Shown piece by piece: positions 27,388 through 36,708 of a DNA stretch of 64,000 nucleotides (the stretch's first letter is position 1; every line of letters starts with the position of its first letter). Made by a program: the position numbers and the translations under genes. Under the pieces are notes generated by a model, which worked only from the letters and a program-made list of their open reading frames with translations, searched no databases and was not told where the DNA came from. The stretch comes from Limnohabitans sp. WS1 (lineage in GTDB: Bacteria > Pseudomonadota > Gammaproteobacteria > Burkholderiales > Burkholderiaceae_C). Location: positions 124,001 through 188,000 of the forward strand of contig NZ_NERU01000006.1 of the NCBI RefSeq assembly GCF_003063265.1. The letters run 5' to 3'.

Positions 27388-27878
27388 AGGGGCGAAATCC
27401 GAAGGCCGATGTGTTCGTTGGCACACCCTCCAACACCCAACATAACGATCAACTTTTACAAATTTCATCAATCGTTATTCCACTTTGAACCGATCAAGCA
27501 AAGCCCCAACGTCCGTGAAATTTTTACATTTGGGCACAAAAAATTTTAAATGAACTATTTATATCTCAATAACTATAAATATCTACAAATTTATCAATAT
27601 TATTCAACACAAGGCACAAAAAATTAAACTATGTGTAAATTGTTACTTTCACAGCCTTGCAATGATTCTCAAATATACTAACCCTCACAGATTTATTGTT
27701 TTTAACATTGAATGTCTGAAATGTGCCTCAAACGTTGACGGTACTGCGGTAGCCATGGTTTTTTGAGTATTTGTGAATACTTTTCAATGACTCAAAACCT
27801 TCTCAAAGCGTTGTTCGCCATTCAAAACCCCCCAATGGCCTACGTACAAACCACAAGCCCTCTTCAAGCTTGCGCCTC
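27388..27878 (+). promoter_or_regulatory. AT-rich upstream region of the exopolysaccharide genes
   Basis: A 490-base gene-free stretch. The first half is strongly AT-rich (27480-27660) and could bind a silencer protein. Nearer the wza-like gene is a nested inverted repeat: AGTATT-TGTG-AATACT at 27766-27781, itself inside TTTTGAGT (27761-27768) and ACTCAAAA (27790-27797). Its position about 90 bases before the first export gene suggests an operator or attenuator. No promoter boxes could be fixed with confidence and no small gene was found. Confidence 0.5.
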
Positions 27879-29000
27879 ATGAAACAGTTATTCCTTCGGG
27901 CCATGCCCCTGTTGGCCGCAGCCGCATTGGGTGGCTGTGCTTACGCGCCTGGGTTTTACACAGGCACCAACAGTGCAGGCCCCGAATGGCTCAACGCGGC
28001 CTTTGACCCTGCCGACGCGCCACCGCCTGGCTCGCTCCTCAGCATCACCCCCGAGTTGTTGCGTCAACAACGCGCCAGTCAATCCAACGACATTCCCGAG
28101 CCCGTCAAACAGCTCTTCGACAAACCCAAGCCCTACCTCATTGGCGCTGGCGACGTCATCAGCATCATGGTTTGGGGCCACCCCGAGTTTTCACAAACCA
28201 CCACCGGCACCCAAGGCGGCGGTGACGCGGCCAACAGCGGTTTCAACATCAGCCCCGACGGCCTGATCCAGTTCCCCTATGTGGGCACGCTCAAGCTGGC
28301 AGGACTCACCGAATACCAAGCCCGCGACCTCTTGGTTTCGCGGCTGTCCGAATACATCAAGGCACCTCAAGTCACCTTGCGCGTGCAAGCGTTTCGCAGT
28401 GGCCGCATTCACATCGACGGTGAAGTGCGCACTCCAGGCACCATGCCCATCAACGACATGCCCATGACCCTGACCGAAGTCATTGGCAGGGCAGGGGGCT
28501 TCACCCCCACGGCCGACCGCGCCGCCATTGCCGTCACACGCAACGGCAAAACCGCCACCGTCAACCTGCCGCAGCTCATTGAAAAAGGCATCAACCCCTC
28601 CAACATCATGCTGCGCCACGACGACCTCGTGCGCGTGCTGGGCCGCGAAGATGCCAAAGTGTTTGTGCTGGGCGAAGTGCTGCGCCCCAGCACCCAGTCA
28701 CTGCGCAACGGTCGCCTCACCCTGAACGAAGCCCTGAGCGAAGCCGGTGGCATCAACCCCAATTCGGCCGACCCGCGCCAAATCTTTGTGGTGCGCACGG
28801 CCAACCCCGAGCAACCCGAGCTGTACCACCTCAACGCCAAATCACCCCTGGCCTATGCCCTGTCTGCCGGGTTTGAACTTCAAGCACGCGACGTGATTTA
28901 TGTCGACCCCGTGCCCCTTGTCCGATGGAACCGTGTGATCAGCCTGGTCCTGCCCAGCGCCCAAGCTGTCACCACCACCCGCATCGTGACAGGCAACTGA
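27879..29000 (+). CDS. Polysaccharide export outer-membrane lipoprotein, Wza-like
   Basis: A 373-residue lipoprotein that forms the outer-membrane exit channel for polysaccharide. The lipobox is LAAAALGGC, with the Cys lipidated after cleavage. The export (PES) domain is at YLIGAGDVISIMVWGHPEFS, followed by two SLBB domains (HIDGEVRTPGTMPIND and FVLGEVLRPSTQSL). The start at 27879 gives a normal lipoprotein signal; a TTG 9 bases earlier is in frame. It is the first gene of the wza-wzb-wzc set and overlaps nothing; wzb follows after 4 bases. Strong call for family. Confidence 0.93.
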   Translation: MKQLFLRAMPLLAAAALGGCAYAPGFYTGTNSAGPEWLNAAFDPADAPPPGSLLSITPELLRQQRASQSNDIPEPVKQLFDKPKPYLIGAGDVISIMVWGHPEFSQTTTGTQGGGDAANSGFNISPDGLIQFPYVGTLKLAGLTEYQARDLLVSRLSEYIKAPQVTLRVQAFRSGRIHIDGEVRTPGTMPINDMPMTLTEVIGRAGGFTPTADRAAIAVTRNGKTATVNLPQLIEKGINPSNIMLRHDDLVRVLGREDAKVFVLGEVLRPSTQSLRNGRLTLNEALSEAGGINPNSADPRQIFVVRTANPEQPELYHLNAKSPLAYALSAGFELQARDVIYVDPVPLVRWNRVISLVLPSAQAVTTTRIVTGN

Positions 29001-29004
29001 AGGC

Positions 29005-29439
29005 ATGCGGCACATCCTGACCCTGTGCGTGGGCAACATTTGCCGCAGCCCCTTGGCCCAAGCCTTGTTGGCGCGTGAACTGCCCGAGCACCACGTCCGA
29101 TCAGCCGGCCTGAGCGCCATGGTCGGCTACCCGGCCGACCCCGAAGTCATCCGTGTGGCCAAAGAGCAAGGGCTCGAATTGCAAGCCCACCGGGCGCAGC
29201 AAGTCACCAGCGTCATGTGCCAACAAGCCGAACTGATTTTGGTGATGGAACAAGAGCACAAAACCCAACTCGAACAGCTCTACCCGCAAGTGCGCGGCAA
29301 AGTGTTTCGCCTGGGCCTGTATGGGCAATTTGACATTGCCGACCCCTATCGCCAATCCAGCGAAGCATTTGACACGGCCTACCAAGGCATCGCACAAGGC
29401 GTTGCCCTCTGGCTGCCACGCATCAAAAAATTGAACTGA
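29005..29439 (+). CDS. Low-molecular-weight protein tyrosine phosphatase, Wzb-like
   Basis: A 144-residue cytoplasmic phosphatase that removes phosphate from the Tyr-rich tail of the Wzc-like kinase and so sets polymer export. The active-site P-loop is CVGNICRS at residues 8-15, and the general acid Asp is in DIADPY near the C-terminus. It sits 4 bases after the wza-like gene and 2 bases before the wzc-like gene, an arrangement that fits direct regulation of its neighbour. Confidence 0.94.
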   Translation: MRHILTLCVGNICRSPLAQALLARELPEHHVRSAGLSAMVGYPADPEVIRVAKEQGLELQAHRAQQVTSVMCQQAELILVMEQEHKTQLEQLYPQVRGKVFRLGLYGQFDIADPYRQSSEAFDTAYQGIAQGVALWLPRIKKLN

Positions 29440-29441
29440 CC

Positions 29442-31724
29442 ATGAATCTTCCTAACCCGAGTGCGCAACTGACAGCGCAACCCGCATCGCCCATGGTCGA
29501 TGAAGACGACGGCATCAACCTGCTCGACATGCTGGACGTGCTGATTGATCAGCGCTACCTCATTGCCATCGTCACCACCATCGTCTTGGCCATCGGCGCC
29601 GGTTATGCACTGACTACGACACCCATTTACGAAGCCAACTCGCTCATCCAAGTCGAAGACACCAAAGGCAACTCACTGGGCGCACTCATGGGCGAAAACA
29701 GCGCCCTGTTCGACGTCAAATCGCCAGCCAGCGCCGAAATCGAAATCTTGCGCTCGCGCCTGGTGGTCGGCCAAGCCGCCAGCAACCTGCAACTCGACTT
29801 GTCGGTCACGCCCAAATACGTGCCCTACATCGGCGCATGGCTGTCACGCAGTGCCACCGAACCGTCTAACCCCAGCTTTGCAGGCTTCAAAGGTTATGTG
29901 CGCGGCAACGAAAGCCTGCGCGTGGCCCGTCTTGACCTCCCCGCACCGCTTTTGGGCATGCGCTTCACTGTGCTGGTGACCGACACCGGCTACGAACTGG
30001 TCACCGAGGCGGGCACCAAACTGGGCGAAGGGGTGGTTGGCAAGCCACTGACCTTCAGCTACCAAGGCCATTCGGGTGAACTGCTGATCGCCAAACTGGT
30101 GGGCAAGCCTGGCGCAGAGTTTTTTGTGTCCCGCAGCTCTTTGCTGGGCGTGACCCAGCAGCTGCAAAACCAAATGAAAATCACCGAGCAAGGCCGCCAA
30201 TCAGGCGTCTTGCGCGTCACCCTTGAAGGTGCCAACCCCGATCGCATTGCCCAAATCCTGAATGAAGTGGGCAACCTGTACGTGCGTCAAAACACCGAAC
30301 GCAAGGCGGCAGAAGCCAAAAAGTCGCTTGAGTTTTTGAACACACAACTGCCTCAGCTCAAAAAACAACTCGAACAGTCCGAAGCCAGCTTCAACCAGTT
30401 CCGCACCCAGCAAGGCACCTTCGACCTCGACACCGAAGCCAATGCCTATCTCTCGCAAGTGGTGAACCTCAAAGTCAAGTTGTTCGAACAGCAAAGCAAA
30501 CGCAAAGAACTCGAACTGCGCTACACCGCCAAGCACCCCAGTGTGGAAGCGGTCGACATCAGCATCCGTGACATCAAAACCGAACTGCGCGAAGCCGAAA
30601 AGAAAGTCAAAAAGCTCCCGACCATCGAGCAAGACCTGCTGCGCCTGACGCGTGACGTCAAAGTCGACAGTGCCCTCTACACCAACTTGCTCAACAGCGC
30701 CCAACAACTGGGCTTGGTCAAAGAAGGCAAAGTCGGCAATGTGCGCATCATCGACAAAGCCGTGACCCCTGAAAGGGCCATCAAACCGAATCGTTCATCC
30801 ATTGTGGGCATCTCGGCATTGCTGGGCCTCTTGGCCGGGTTGGGCCTCGCCTTTTTGCGCAACAGCCTGCGCCCCGGCATTAAAAACGCCGAAGAGCTTG
30901 AACACCGCTTGGGCCTGAACGTCTTTGCCACCGTGCCCCTGTCTGCAGCGCAGCAACAGCTCGACATCGACACCATGGCCAAAAAGCCTGGCAGCCACTT
31001 GTTGGCCACCTTGCGCCCCAACGAAGCGGCCATCGAAAGCCTGCGCAGCCTGCGCACCGCTTTGCAATTTGCCATGCTCGAGGCCCCCAACAACATCGTG
31101 TTGATCACCGGCCCCACGCCCAACATTGGCAAGTCATTCACTGCGGCCAACTTTGCAGCCGTGTTGTCTGCAGCGGGCCAGCGCGTGTTGCTGATCGACG
31201 CGGACATGCGCAAAGGCCACATCAACCAGTTCTTTGGTTTGTCACGCGGCATGGGTTTTTCCGAACTCATCACGGGCACACAAGTTTTGGACAAAGTGCT
31301 GCACCGCAACGTGGCCCCGGGTCTGGACTTTATTACCACCGGCACCATGCCACCCAACCCGGCTGAGCTGCTGATGTCGCCCGCCACACAAGCGCTGTTC
31401 AAGAGCTTGTCAGAGCAATACGACCTGGTGCTGATTGACAGCCCCCCCGTGCTGGCCGTGTCCGACACCGCCATCTTGGCCCCCATGGCCGGCACCACCT
31501 TCCTGGTGGTCCGCGCCGACGTCTCGTCACTGGGCGAAGTGCAAGAAGCCGTCAAACGCATTGCGCAGTCGGGCGAGTCGGTCAAAGGCATCATCTTCAA
31601 CGGCCTCGACATCTCCAAACGCCGTTACGGCTATGGCTACGGTTATGGCTACGGCTACAAATACAAACGCTACGGCTACCGTTACCAGTCGTACAACTAC
31701 GGCCAAGACAAACCCCGCAATTGA
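29442..31724 (+). CDS. Polysaccharide co-polymerase and bacterial tyrosine kinase, Wzc-like
   Basis: A 760-residue inner-membrane protein that controls chain length and export. An N-terminal Wzz domain (from about residue 20, first membrane helix near RYLIAIVTTIVLAIGAGY) is followed by a long periplasmic coiled region (residues about 270-390), a second helix near SSIVGISALLGLLAGLGLAF, and the cytoplasmic BY-kinase with Walker A GPTPNIGKSFTAANFA, Walker A' LLIDADMRKG and Walker B LVLIDSPP. The tail holds 12 Tyr within about 25 residues, alternating with Gly and Lys, the phosphorylation cluster. A REPIN array starts 7 bases after its stop. Confidence 0.95.
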   Translation: MNLPNPSAQLTAQPASPMVDEDDGINLLDMLDVLIDQRYLIAIVTTIVLAIGAGYALTTTPIYEANSLIQVEDTKGNSLGALMGENSALFDVKSPASAEIEILRSRLVVGQAASNLQLDLSVTPKYVPYIGAWLSRSATEPSNPSFAGFKGYVRGNESLRVARLDLPAPLLGMRFTVLVTDTGYELVTEAGTKLGEGVVGKPLTFSYQGHSGELLIAKLVGKPGAEFFVSRSSLLGVTQQLQNQMKITEQGRQSGVLRVTLEGANPDRIAQILNEVGNLYVRQNTERKAAEAKKSLEFLNTQLPQLKKQLEQSEASFNQFRTQQGTFDLDTEANAYLSQVVNLKVKLFEQQSKRKELELRYTAKHPSVEAVDISIRDIKTELREAEKKVKKLPTIEQDLLRLTRDVKVDSALYTNLLNSAQQLGLVKEGKVGNVRIIDKAVTPERAIKPNRSSIVGISALLGLLAGLGLAFLRNSLRPGIKNAEELEHRLGLNVFATVPLSAAQQQLDIDTMAKKPGSHLLATLRPNEAAIESLRSLRTALQFAMLEAPNNIVLITGPTPNIGKSFTAANFAAVLSAAGQRVLLIDADMRKGHINQFFGLSRGMGFSELITGTQVLDKVLHRNVAPGLDFITTGTMPPNPAELLMSPATQALFKSLSEQYDLVLIDSPPVLAVSDTAILAPMAGTTFLVVRADVSSLGEVQEAVKRIAQSGESVKGIIFNGLDISKRRYGYGYGYGYGYKYKRYGYRYQSYNYGQDKPRN

Positions 31725-31731
31725 ATCCCCC

Positions 31732-32049
31732 CGTAGGAGCGACGCCCCCGTCGCGATAAGCCGCGCAGACCACCAACAATCGCTCCCACAAAGGCAACCC
31801 CCCTGTAGGAGCGACGCCCCCGTCGCGAAAACCCTCGCACACCACCAACAATCGCCCCGAGGGCGGGGCTCCCACAAAGACAATCCCCCTTGTAGGAGCG
31901 ACGCCCCCGTCGCGAAAACCCTCGCAGACCCCCAACAATCGCCCCGAGGGCAGGGCTCCCACAAAGGCAATCCCCTTGTAGGAGCGACGCCCTCGTCGCG
32001 AAAAGCCTCGCAGACCACCACCCATCGCCCCGAGGGCGGGGCTCCCACA
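31732..32049 (+). repeat. Four REPIN units inside the export operon
   Basis: Left hairpins at 31732 (CGTAGGAGC), 31804, 31891 and 31977. Spacings of 72, 87 and 86 arise because the first unit has lost its right stem (AATCGCTCCCACA) and linkers are short (AAGACAATCCCC type). The array lies between the kinase and the GT4 gene on the same strand, so it is probably transcribed within the operon. Confidence 0.93.
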
Positions 32050-32080
32050 AAATGCAGGCACCCTGCCAAACCCATCAACC

Positions 32081-33190
32081 ATGACCACAAGCAACACCCT
32101 CTGCATCGTCAGCACGGCGTTCGTGGCTTCATTGCTGTCGGCGGTTTTTTTGGTCTTGACCCAAAAAATCCATGGCCGCTACAGCAACGATGAAACGCAT
32201 GGCATCCAAAAATCGCACCGCACCGCCACACCGCGAATCGGTGGCGTCGCCATCGTTGTCGGTTTGATTGCGGCATGGGCTTTGGCCGATCAACAAACAC
32301 AAGCCATTCTTGGCCCCTTGCTCTTGGCCGGGTTCCCTGCATTTGTCTTCGGGCTGGCCGAAGACTTGACCAAAAAAATCGGTGTCATGCCCCGCCTGCT
32401 GGCCACTTTTGCGTCGGGCATTTTGGGCTGGTGGCTCACCGGCGTGTCGCTCACCTCGGTGGACATCCCCTTCCTCAACCCCTTGCTTAGCATCACCTTT
32501 GTCTCGGTGCTGTTCACCGCTTTTGCCATTGGCGGTGTGGCCAACGGCATCAACATCATTGACGGTTACAACGGTCTGGCCAGTGGTTTTGTCACGCTGG
32601 CCCTCATGGGCATCGGCGCCATTGCCTTCGATTCGCAAGACATGGGCTTGACAGTGGCCTGCTTTGCATTGGCCGCGTCATTCCTGGGCTTTTGGTTGGT
32701 CAACTGGCCTTGGGGCAAATTGTTCTTGGGCGACGGCGGCAGTTATTTTGGCGGTTTTGCCTTGGCTTGGGCCTGCGTCATGCTCATTGAGCGCGATGCC
32801 GAAATCACCGCCTTTGCCCCCTTGCTGGTGTGCATTCACCCCGTGACCGAAGTGTTGTTCAGCATTTACCGCCGCAAACTGCGTCGCACCCACATTGGTC
32901 ACCCCGACCGGCTCCACTTGCACAACCTCATCATGCGCCGCGTGGTGCGCAGTCGCCTGCATATCAGACCCAATTTGAGCAACCCTGCTGCTGGCTTGTT
33001 GTTGGCACTCATGTCTTTGCCCGCCATTGTGGTGGCCTATGCCGTGCACGACAGCATCGTCTGGGGTGCCATCATGAGCTTGGTGTTCATGTTGGGCTAT
33101 GTGAGCCTCTATGCCCGTTTGGTGCGCTTTCACTGGTGCTCACCCCTGGCCTTTTTGCTGCTCAAGCCCACACGCCCCAACTATGCGTGA
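32081..33190 (+). CDS. Undecaprenyl-phosphate glycosyl-1-phosphate transferase, WecA/MraY-like (GT4 polytopic)
   Basis: A 369-residue membrane enzyme that transfers a sugar-1-phosphate from a UDP-sugar to undecaprenyl phosphate, starting a repeat unit. About ten hydrophobic segments are seen. The family Asp motif is in GGVANGINIIDGYNGLASG (about residue 150), a second is GDGGSYFGG, and the HIGHPDRLHLHNLI loop matches the C-terminal His motif of WecA. It begins 31 bases after the REPIN array. It probably primes the polymer exported by the neighbouring Wza/Wzc set. Confidence 0.92.
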   Translation: MTTSNTLCIVSTAFVASLLSAVFLVLTQKIHGRYSNDETHGIQKSHRTATPRIGGVAIVVGLIAAWALADQQTQAILGPLLLAGFPAFVFGLAEDLTKKIGVMPRLLATFASGILGWWLTGVSLTSVDIPFLNPLLSITFVSVLFTAFAIGGVANGINIIDGYNGLASGFVTLALMGIGAIAFDSQDMGLTVACFALAASFLGFWLVNWPWGKLFLGDGGSYFGGFALAWACVMLIERDAEITAFAPLLVCIHPVTEVLFSIYRRKLRRTHIGHPDRLHLHNLIMRRVVRSRLHIRPNLSNPAAGLLLALMSLPAIVVAYAVHDSIVWGAIMSLVFMLGYVSLYARLVRFHWCSPLAFLLLKPTRPNYA

Positions 33191-33256
33191 TGTCTTGAGC
33201 ATGAAGTTTTATTTCCGTTTCCTTTAACCACTTTTCACCAAAGAAGGAGTTTTCTC

Positions 33257-33964
33257 ATGAAAGCAGTCAACAAAAAGCTGGGCCTCTTGGCCATCTGCGC
33301 GGGTGCACTCACTTTGGTGGCGTGCGGGGGGGACAGTGCCACGGTGCCGCTCACGCTTCGCGGTGTGGCAGCCACCGGTCTGGCCATCGACGGCGGCAGC
33401 GTTGTGGTTCAGTGCGTCTCTGGTTCGGGTACGGCCACAACCTTGGCCAATGGTTCTTACAGCGTGACGGTTCAAAACGGCCAAGGCCCTTGCTTGATCA
33501 CCGTGACCAAAGGTTCAGTGGTGCTTCGCTCCATTTCGCCCCAAACCACCTCAGGCACTGCAGTGGCCAACGTCACGCCTTTCAGTAACGCCATTGTCAA
33601 CTCCATCGTCGCAGCCAAAGGCGCTGGATCGCCAGCAGCATTGGTCACAGGCGGCTCTTTTGTGCCCAGCAACAGTGATTTGACCTCTGCCGTCACCGCC
33701 GTGATTGTGCAAATCAACGAAGCCTTGGCCGCCTTGCCTACCCCCATTGCGCCGTTGAGCCTGACCACCGATTTGTTGGGTCAAGTCGATTACGTAGCGG
33801 CCACAGTCAGCTCACCCAGCAGTGGCGACTTGTTGGACAAAGCCATTGACGCCTTGGTCCAAGGTGACGGCGTCACGTTGCCGCCCGCACTGGTGGCAGA
33901 CATCAACACAGCCACCGACACCGTGGTGGACCCCACCCCCACAGGCGGCACTGGCGGTTTCTAA
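33257..33964 (+). CDS. Hypothetical secreted lipoprotein
   Basis: A 235-residue protein with a lipoprotein signal (MKAVNKKLGLLAICAGALTL then VACGG, Cys22 the likely lipid site). The mature part is Ser/Thr/Ala/Val-rich, beta-like, with a carboxypeptidase-regulatory-like start (GSVVVQCVSGSGTATTLANG) and no catalytic motif. The AAGGAG ribosome site is strong. It lies inside the export region between the initiating transferase and a YjbH-like gene, so a role in polymer secretion or surface attachment is possible, but the family was not recognised. Confidence 0.75.
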   Translation: MKAVNKKLGLLAICAGALTLVACGGDSATVPLTLRGVAATGLAIDGGSVVVQCVSGSGTATTLANGSYSVTVQNGQGPCLITVTKGSVVLRSISPQTTSGTAVANVTPFSNAIVNSIVAAKGAGSPAALVTGGSFVPSNSDLTSAVTAVIVQINEALAALPTPIAPLSLTTDLLGQVDYVAATVSSPSSGDLLDKAIDALVQGDGVTLPPALVADINTATDTVVDPTPTGGTGGF

Positions 33965-33972
33965 TCCCCCCA

Positions 33973-34234
33973 TGTAGGAGCCCCGCCCCCGGGGCGATGG
34001 GTTGTGGACCGCAAGGCTTGATCGCGGCGAGGGCGCCGCTCCTACAAACACATAAATGGCAACCCATGTAGGAGCCCCGCCCCCGGGGCGATGGGTAGTG
34101 GACCGCAAAGGTCAATCGCGGCGAGGGCGCCGCTCCTACAAACACATAAATGGCAACCCATGTAGGAGCCCCGCCCCCGGGGCGATGGGTTGTGGCCGGC
34201 AAGGCTAGATCGCGGCGAGGGCGCCGCTCCTACA
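33973..34234 (-). repeat. Three 94-bp REPIN units of a diverged subfamily, reverse orientation
   Basis: Units start at 33973, 34067 and 34161, exactly 94 bases apart: a 74-bp REPIN and a 20-bp linker (AACACATAAATGGCAACCCA). Order is right-type hairpin (GCCCCG stem), spacer, then an inverted hairpin with a GCGGCG stem. On the minus strand this reads like the main family but with a GCGGCG stem in place of GCGACG and a spacer AAGCCTTGCGGTCCACAACC. The set lies 8 bases after the lipoprotein stop. Confidence 0.93.
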
Positions 34235-34312
34235 AAAGAAGCGCTCAATCAAACTTTATCGATCTGAATACATCAATAAAACGAACTGACCCAACAACAC
34301 AAAAAAAACACC

Positions 34313-36538
34313 ATGCGACCCAACCCCCTCACCACCAACCCCCACCGGCTCACGCTGTGCCTCACCCTGTGCCTGCACAGCCTGGCGGCGTACAGCCAAA
34401 CGGCGGGCAGTGAGTTGGCGGCCAACAGCGCCGCTTGGCGCATGTTGTCGCCATCGGGTTACACGGGCAGCATCAACACCCCCAATGCGCATGTGCAAAG
34501 TTGGGGAGTGGCCAACATGGCCTGGACCAACAGCAACCCCGAATACGCCCGAAACTTTCAACACGGGCACTTTGGCAGTTTGAATGTCGGAATCGGTTTG
34601 CTACCCGGTCTGGAAATGGTGGGGCGTTTGACTACCGAGGGCGACCTCAACTGCAACCTTTACCGTGCTGGTTGCGGTGGTGGGCGCGACCTTTCACTCA
34701 GCGCCAAATACCAACTGCCCCTGCAGCTGGGTGACCACACCCGTGTGGCCGTCGGCATGTCCGACTTTGGCGGTGCGGCCACCAACTTCAGGCAAGTCTA
34801 TGGCGTGGCCACCACCCAGTGGCTCAACACCGAACTGTCTTTGGGCTACAGCCACGCACAGTCCACCCGCGCATTGATGCACGGAGTTTTTGGCAGTGCA
34901 CGCTTTGCCCTCAGCCCCCGTTTGCACCTGCTGGCCGAACACGACACCCAAGAACGCAGGGCAGGTGTGCAATACCAACACCCCGTGGGCGACCGCAGCA
35001 GTTTGCAAGCCGGTTACAGCCGCAAATGGTCCAGCAACACCGGCCAAGAAGCCAACCAACTTCAACTGGCCTGGGTTCTGCATATGGACCGCAGCACGCC
35101 CAGACCTGTTACCCAATTTGTAAATCCAGCTTACACGACAACGGCTGGCACAGCCACCCAGACCGCAGCCAGCACCACCAGCTCTGCAAACACCGCCCAA
35201 ACCATCCCCGTCACCCCAGCCCGCAGCACCGCCCCCAAAGCCACCGCCCAAAGCATGGCCCAAGCCCTGCAAAACTTGGGTTACGCCAATGTAAAAGTTG
35301 ATCACTGGCCAGCCAGCGCTGCACACGCGGGCCTGTGGCTAATCAGCGCCGAGTCGCGCACCTACCGCCAAAGCCAAGTCGAAGCCATGGGCCGCGCTCT
35401 GGCCCCTTGGGTTTCTGGCGTGCGCCAAAACACCGTGGCAGGCCAAGACCAAATTGCCCTCACGCTGACCTACCAACGCCAACCCGTCTTGCACGCCCTC
35501 GCTCAAGCCAACTGCCTGGCCGACTGGGCACAGGGCGCACCCGCTGCAGCTTCGGCCGCTTGCAACCCCACCGAGCCGCTCACACTCAGCCGCACCCCCA
35601 TTGCACAGGCACAAACCCTGCAAGCCGAGCGCGAACAACAAGGCCCCTCACAAATCGCCCAAGCCTCGGCTGGCCCCTCGTGGGCGCCGCAGCTCACCCT
35701 CAGCCCCGCCGTGCGCAACACCCTGGGCACCGAGTTCGGCTTGGTGGACTATTCTCTTGCCGCCCAAATGGGTGCCGAAGTCGCCATTGCCCCGGGCCTG
35801 TTTTGGCAAGGTGTGTACCTGGTGCCCATCAGCAACAGCAACGACTTTGACAACGGCAAAGTCTTTGGCGACCGGCGCTTTGCCAAAAACCAGTGGCACA
35901 ACAGCCAGCTGACCTATTGGACGCCGCTGCCCTGGGGCCTGAGCGCCCAAGCCAGCATTGGCCAAATCACCCCGGGCGTGACCGGTGCCCAGTGGGACGC
36001 CCTGTGGATGAATCCGGACGGCCGCTTGCGCTTGGGCATGAGCGGCGCACGCTACAGCCGCGACGCCTTCACCCGCGAACAACTGCCCCTGTACGCCCAA
36101 GCCCGCTACTCCATCATTCCCGGCGCATGGCACGCCGAAGCCACCGCAGGCCAGTTCATGAACGGCGACCGAGGTTTCAAACTCGCATCGGTGCACTGGG
36201 CAGGCGACACGCGTGTGGCCCTGCAATACCAAAAAACCGGCGACACCCGCCAACCCAACATGCCAACCCGCAGCTTTGCGGGCATCAACATCAGCCTGCC
36301 CTTCGGCCCCAAAGCCGCAGTGCCCATCGGCCCCGTGTGGCTGCGAGCCCAAGACCAATGGAGCTGGGGCGTCCAAACCAAGGTGGGCGAGAGCAACAAC
36401 AACCTGACCACCGGCTACGGCGAAATCGCCCGCCAACGTCAAGGCCTGTGGAGCGACGTGACCGACCACGACCGCAACGGCCAAGCCGACCTGCAAGCCC
36501 AATTGCCAAGACTCAGAGCCATCCTGGCCACGCCCTGA
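34313..36538 (+). CDS. YjbH-like outer-membrane exopolysaccharide protein
   Basis: A 741-residue predicted outer-membrane beta-barrel protein of the YjbH (DUF940) family, often found in exopolysaccharide operons. A signal peptide ends near AAYSQ, and the family opening follows: SPSGYTGSINTPNAHVQSWG. Later strands are rich in alternating aromatics, with blocks like LGYSHAQST and AGVQYQHPVGDRSS; a middle Ala/Thr/Pro linker (about residues 265-330) joins two barrel-like parts. The C-terminus is polar rather than a typical aromatic end. It may form a second secretion pore for a polymer or modify its release. Its exact role is not known in any organism that I can name with confidence. Confidence 0.82.
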   Translation: MRPNPLTTNPHRLTLCLTLCLHSLAAYSQTAGSELAANSAAWRMLSPSGYTGSINTPNAHVQSWGVANMAWTNSNPEYARNFQHGHFGSLNVGIGLLPGLEMVGRLTTEGDLNCNLYRAGCGGGRDLSLSAKYQLPLQLGDHTRVAVGMSDFGGAATNFRQVYGVATTQWLNTELSLGYSHAQSTRALMHGVFGSARFALSPRLHLLAEHDTQERRAGVQYQHPVGDRSSLQAGYSRKWSSNTGQEANQLQLAWVLHMDRSTPRPVTQFVNPAYTTTAGTATQTAASTTSSANTAQTIPVTPARSTAPKATAQSMAQALQNLGYANVKVDHWPASAAHAGLWLISAESRTYRQSQVEAMGRALAPWVSGVRQNTVAGQDQIALTLTYQRQPVLHALAQANCLADWAQGAPAAASAACNPTEPLTLSRTPIAQAQTLQAEREQQGPSQIAQASAGPSWAPQLTLSPAVRNTLGTEFGLVDYSLAAQMGAEVAIAPGLFWQGVYLVPISNSNDFDNGKVFGDRRFAKNQWHNSQLTYWTPLPWGLSAQASIGQITPGVTGAQWDALWMNPDGRLRLGMSGARYSRDAFTREQLPLYAQARYSIIPGAWHAEATAGQFMNGDRGFKLASVHWAGDTRVALQYQKTGDTRQPNMPTRSFAGINISLPFGPKAAVPIGPVWLRAQDQWSWGVQTKVGESNNNLTTGYGEIARQRQGLWSDVTDHDRNGQADLQAQLPRLRAILATP

Positions 36539-36585
36539 GAAATAAATGACAGGACACCGGTGACCACGGGCAATAACCCGGTCTT

Positions 36586-36612
36586 TGTAGGAGCCCACCC
36601 CGTGGCCGATAA
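36586..36612 (+). repeat. Solitary decayed REP hairpin
   Basis: TGTAGGAGCCCACCCCGTGG-type sequence, one half-unit with a disrupted stem, in the 170-base gap before the MNT gene. No partner half is seen. Confidence 0.55.
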
Positions 36613-36708
36613 ACCGTCCCAAAAGCAACACCCATTGCCAAAGGGGTGACCTTTTACTAAACCACATGTCACCCATAAACGATCTATTTATCTGCCAAAA
36701 TTAACCCC

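Noticed and set aside
25344..27488. Repeat-rich open frames on both strands around the RAYT gene
   Set aside because: They translate REPIN and H-module DNA (Arg/Pro/Gly-rich repeats); frames overlap each other and known genes and have no start signals.
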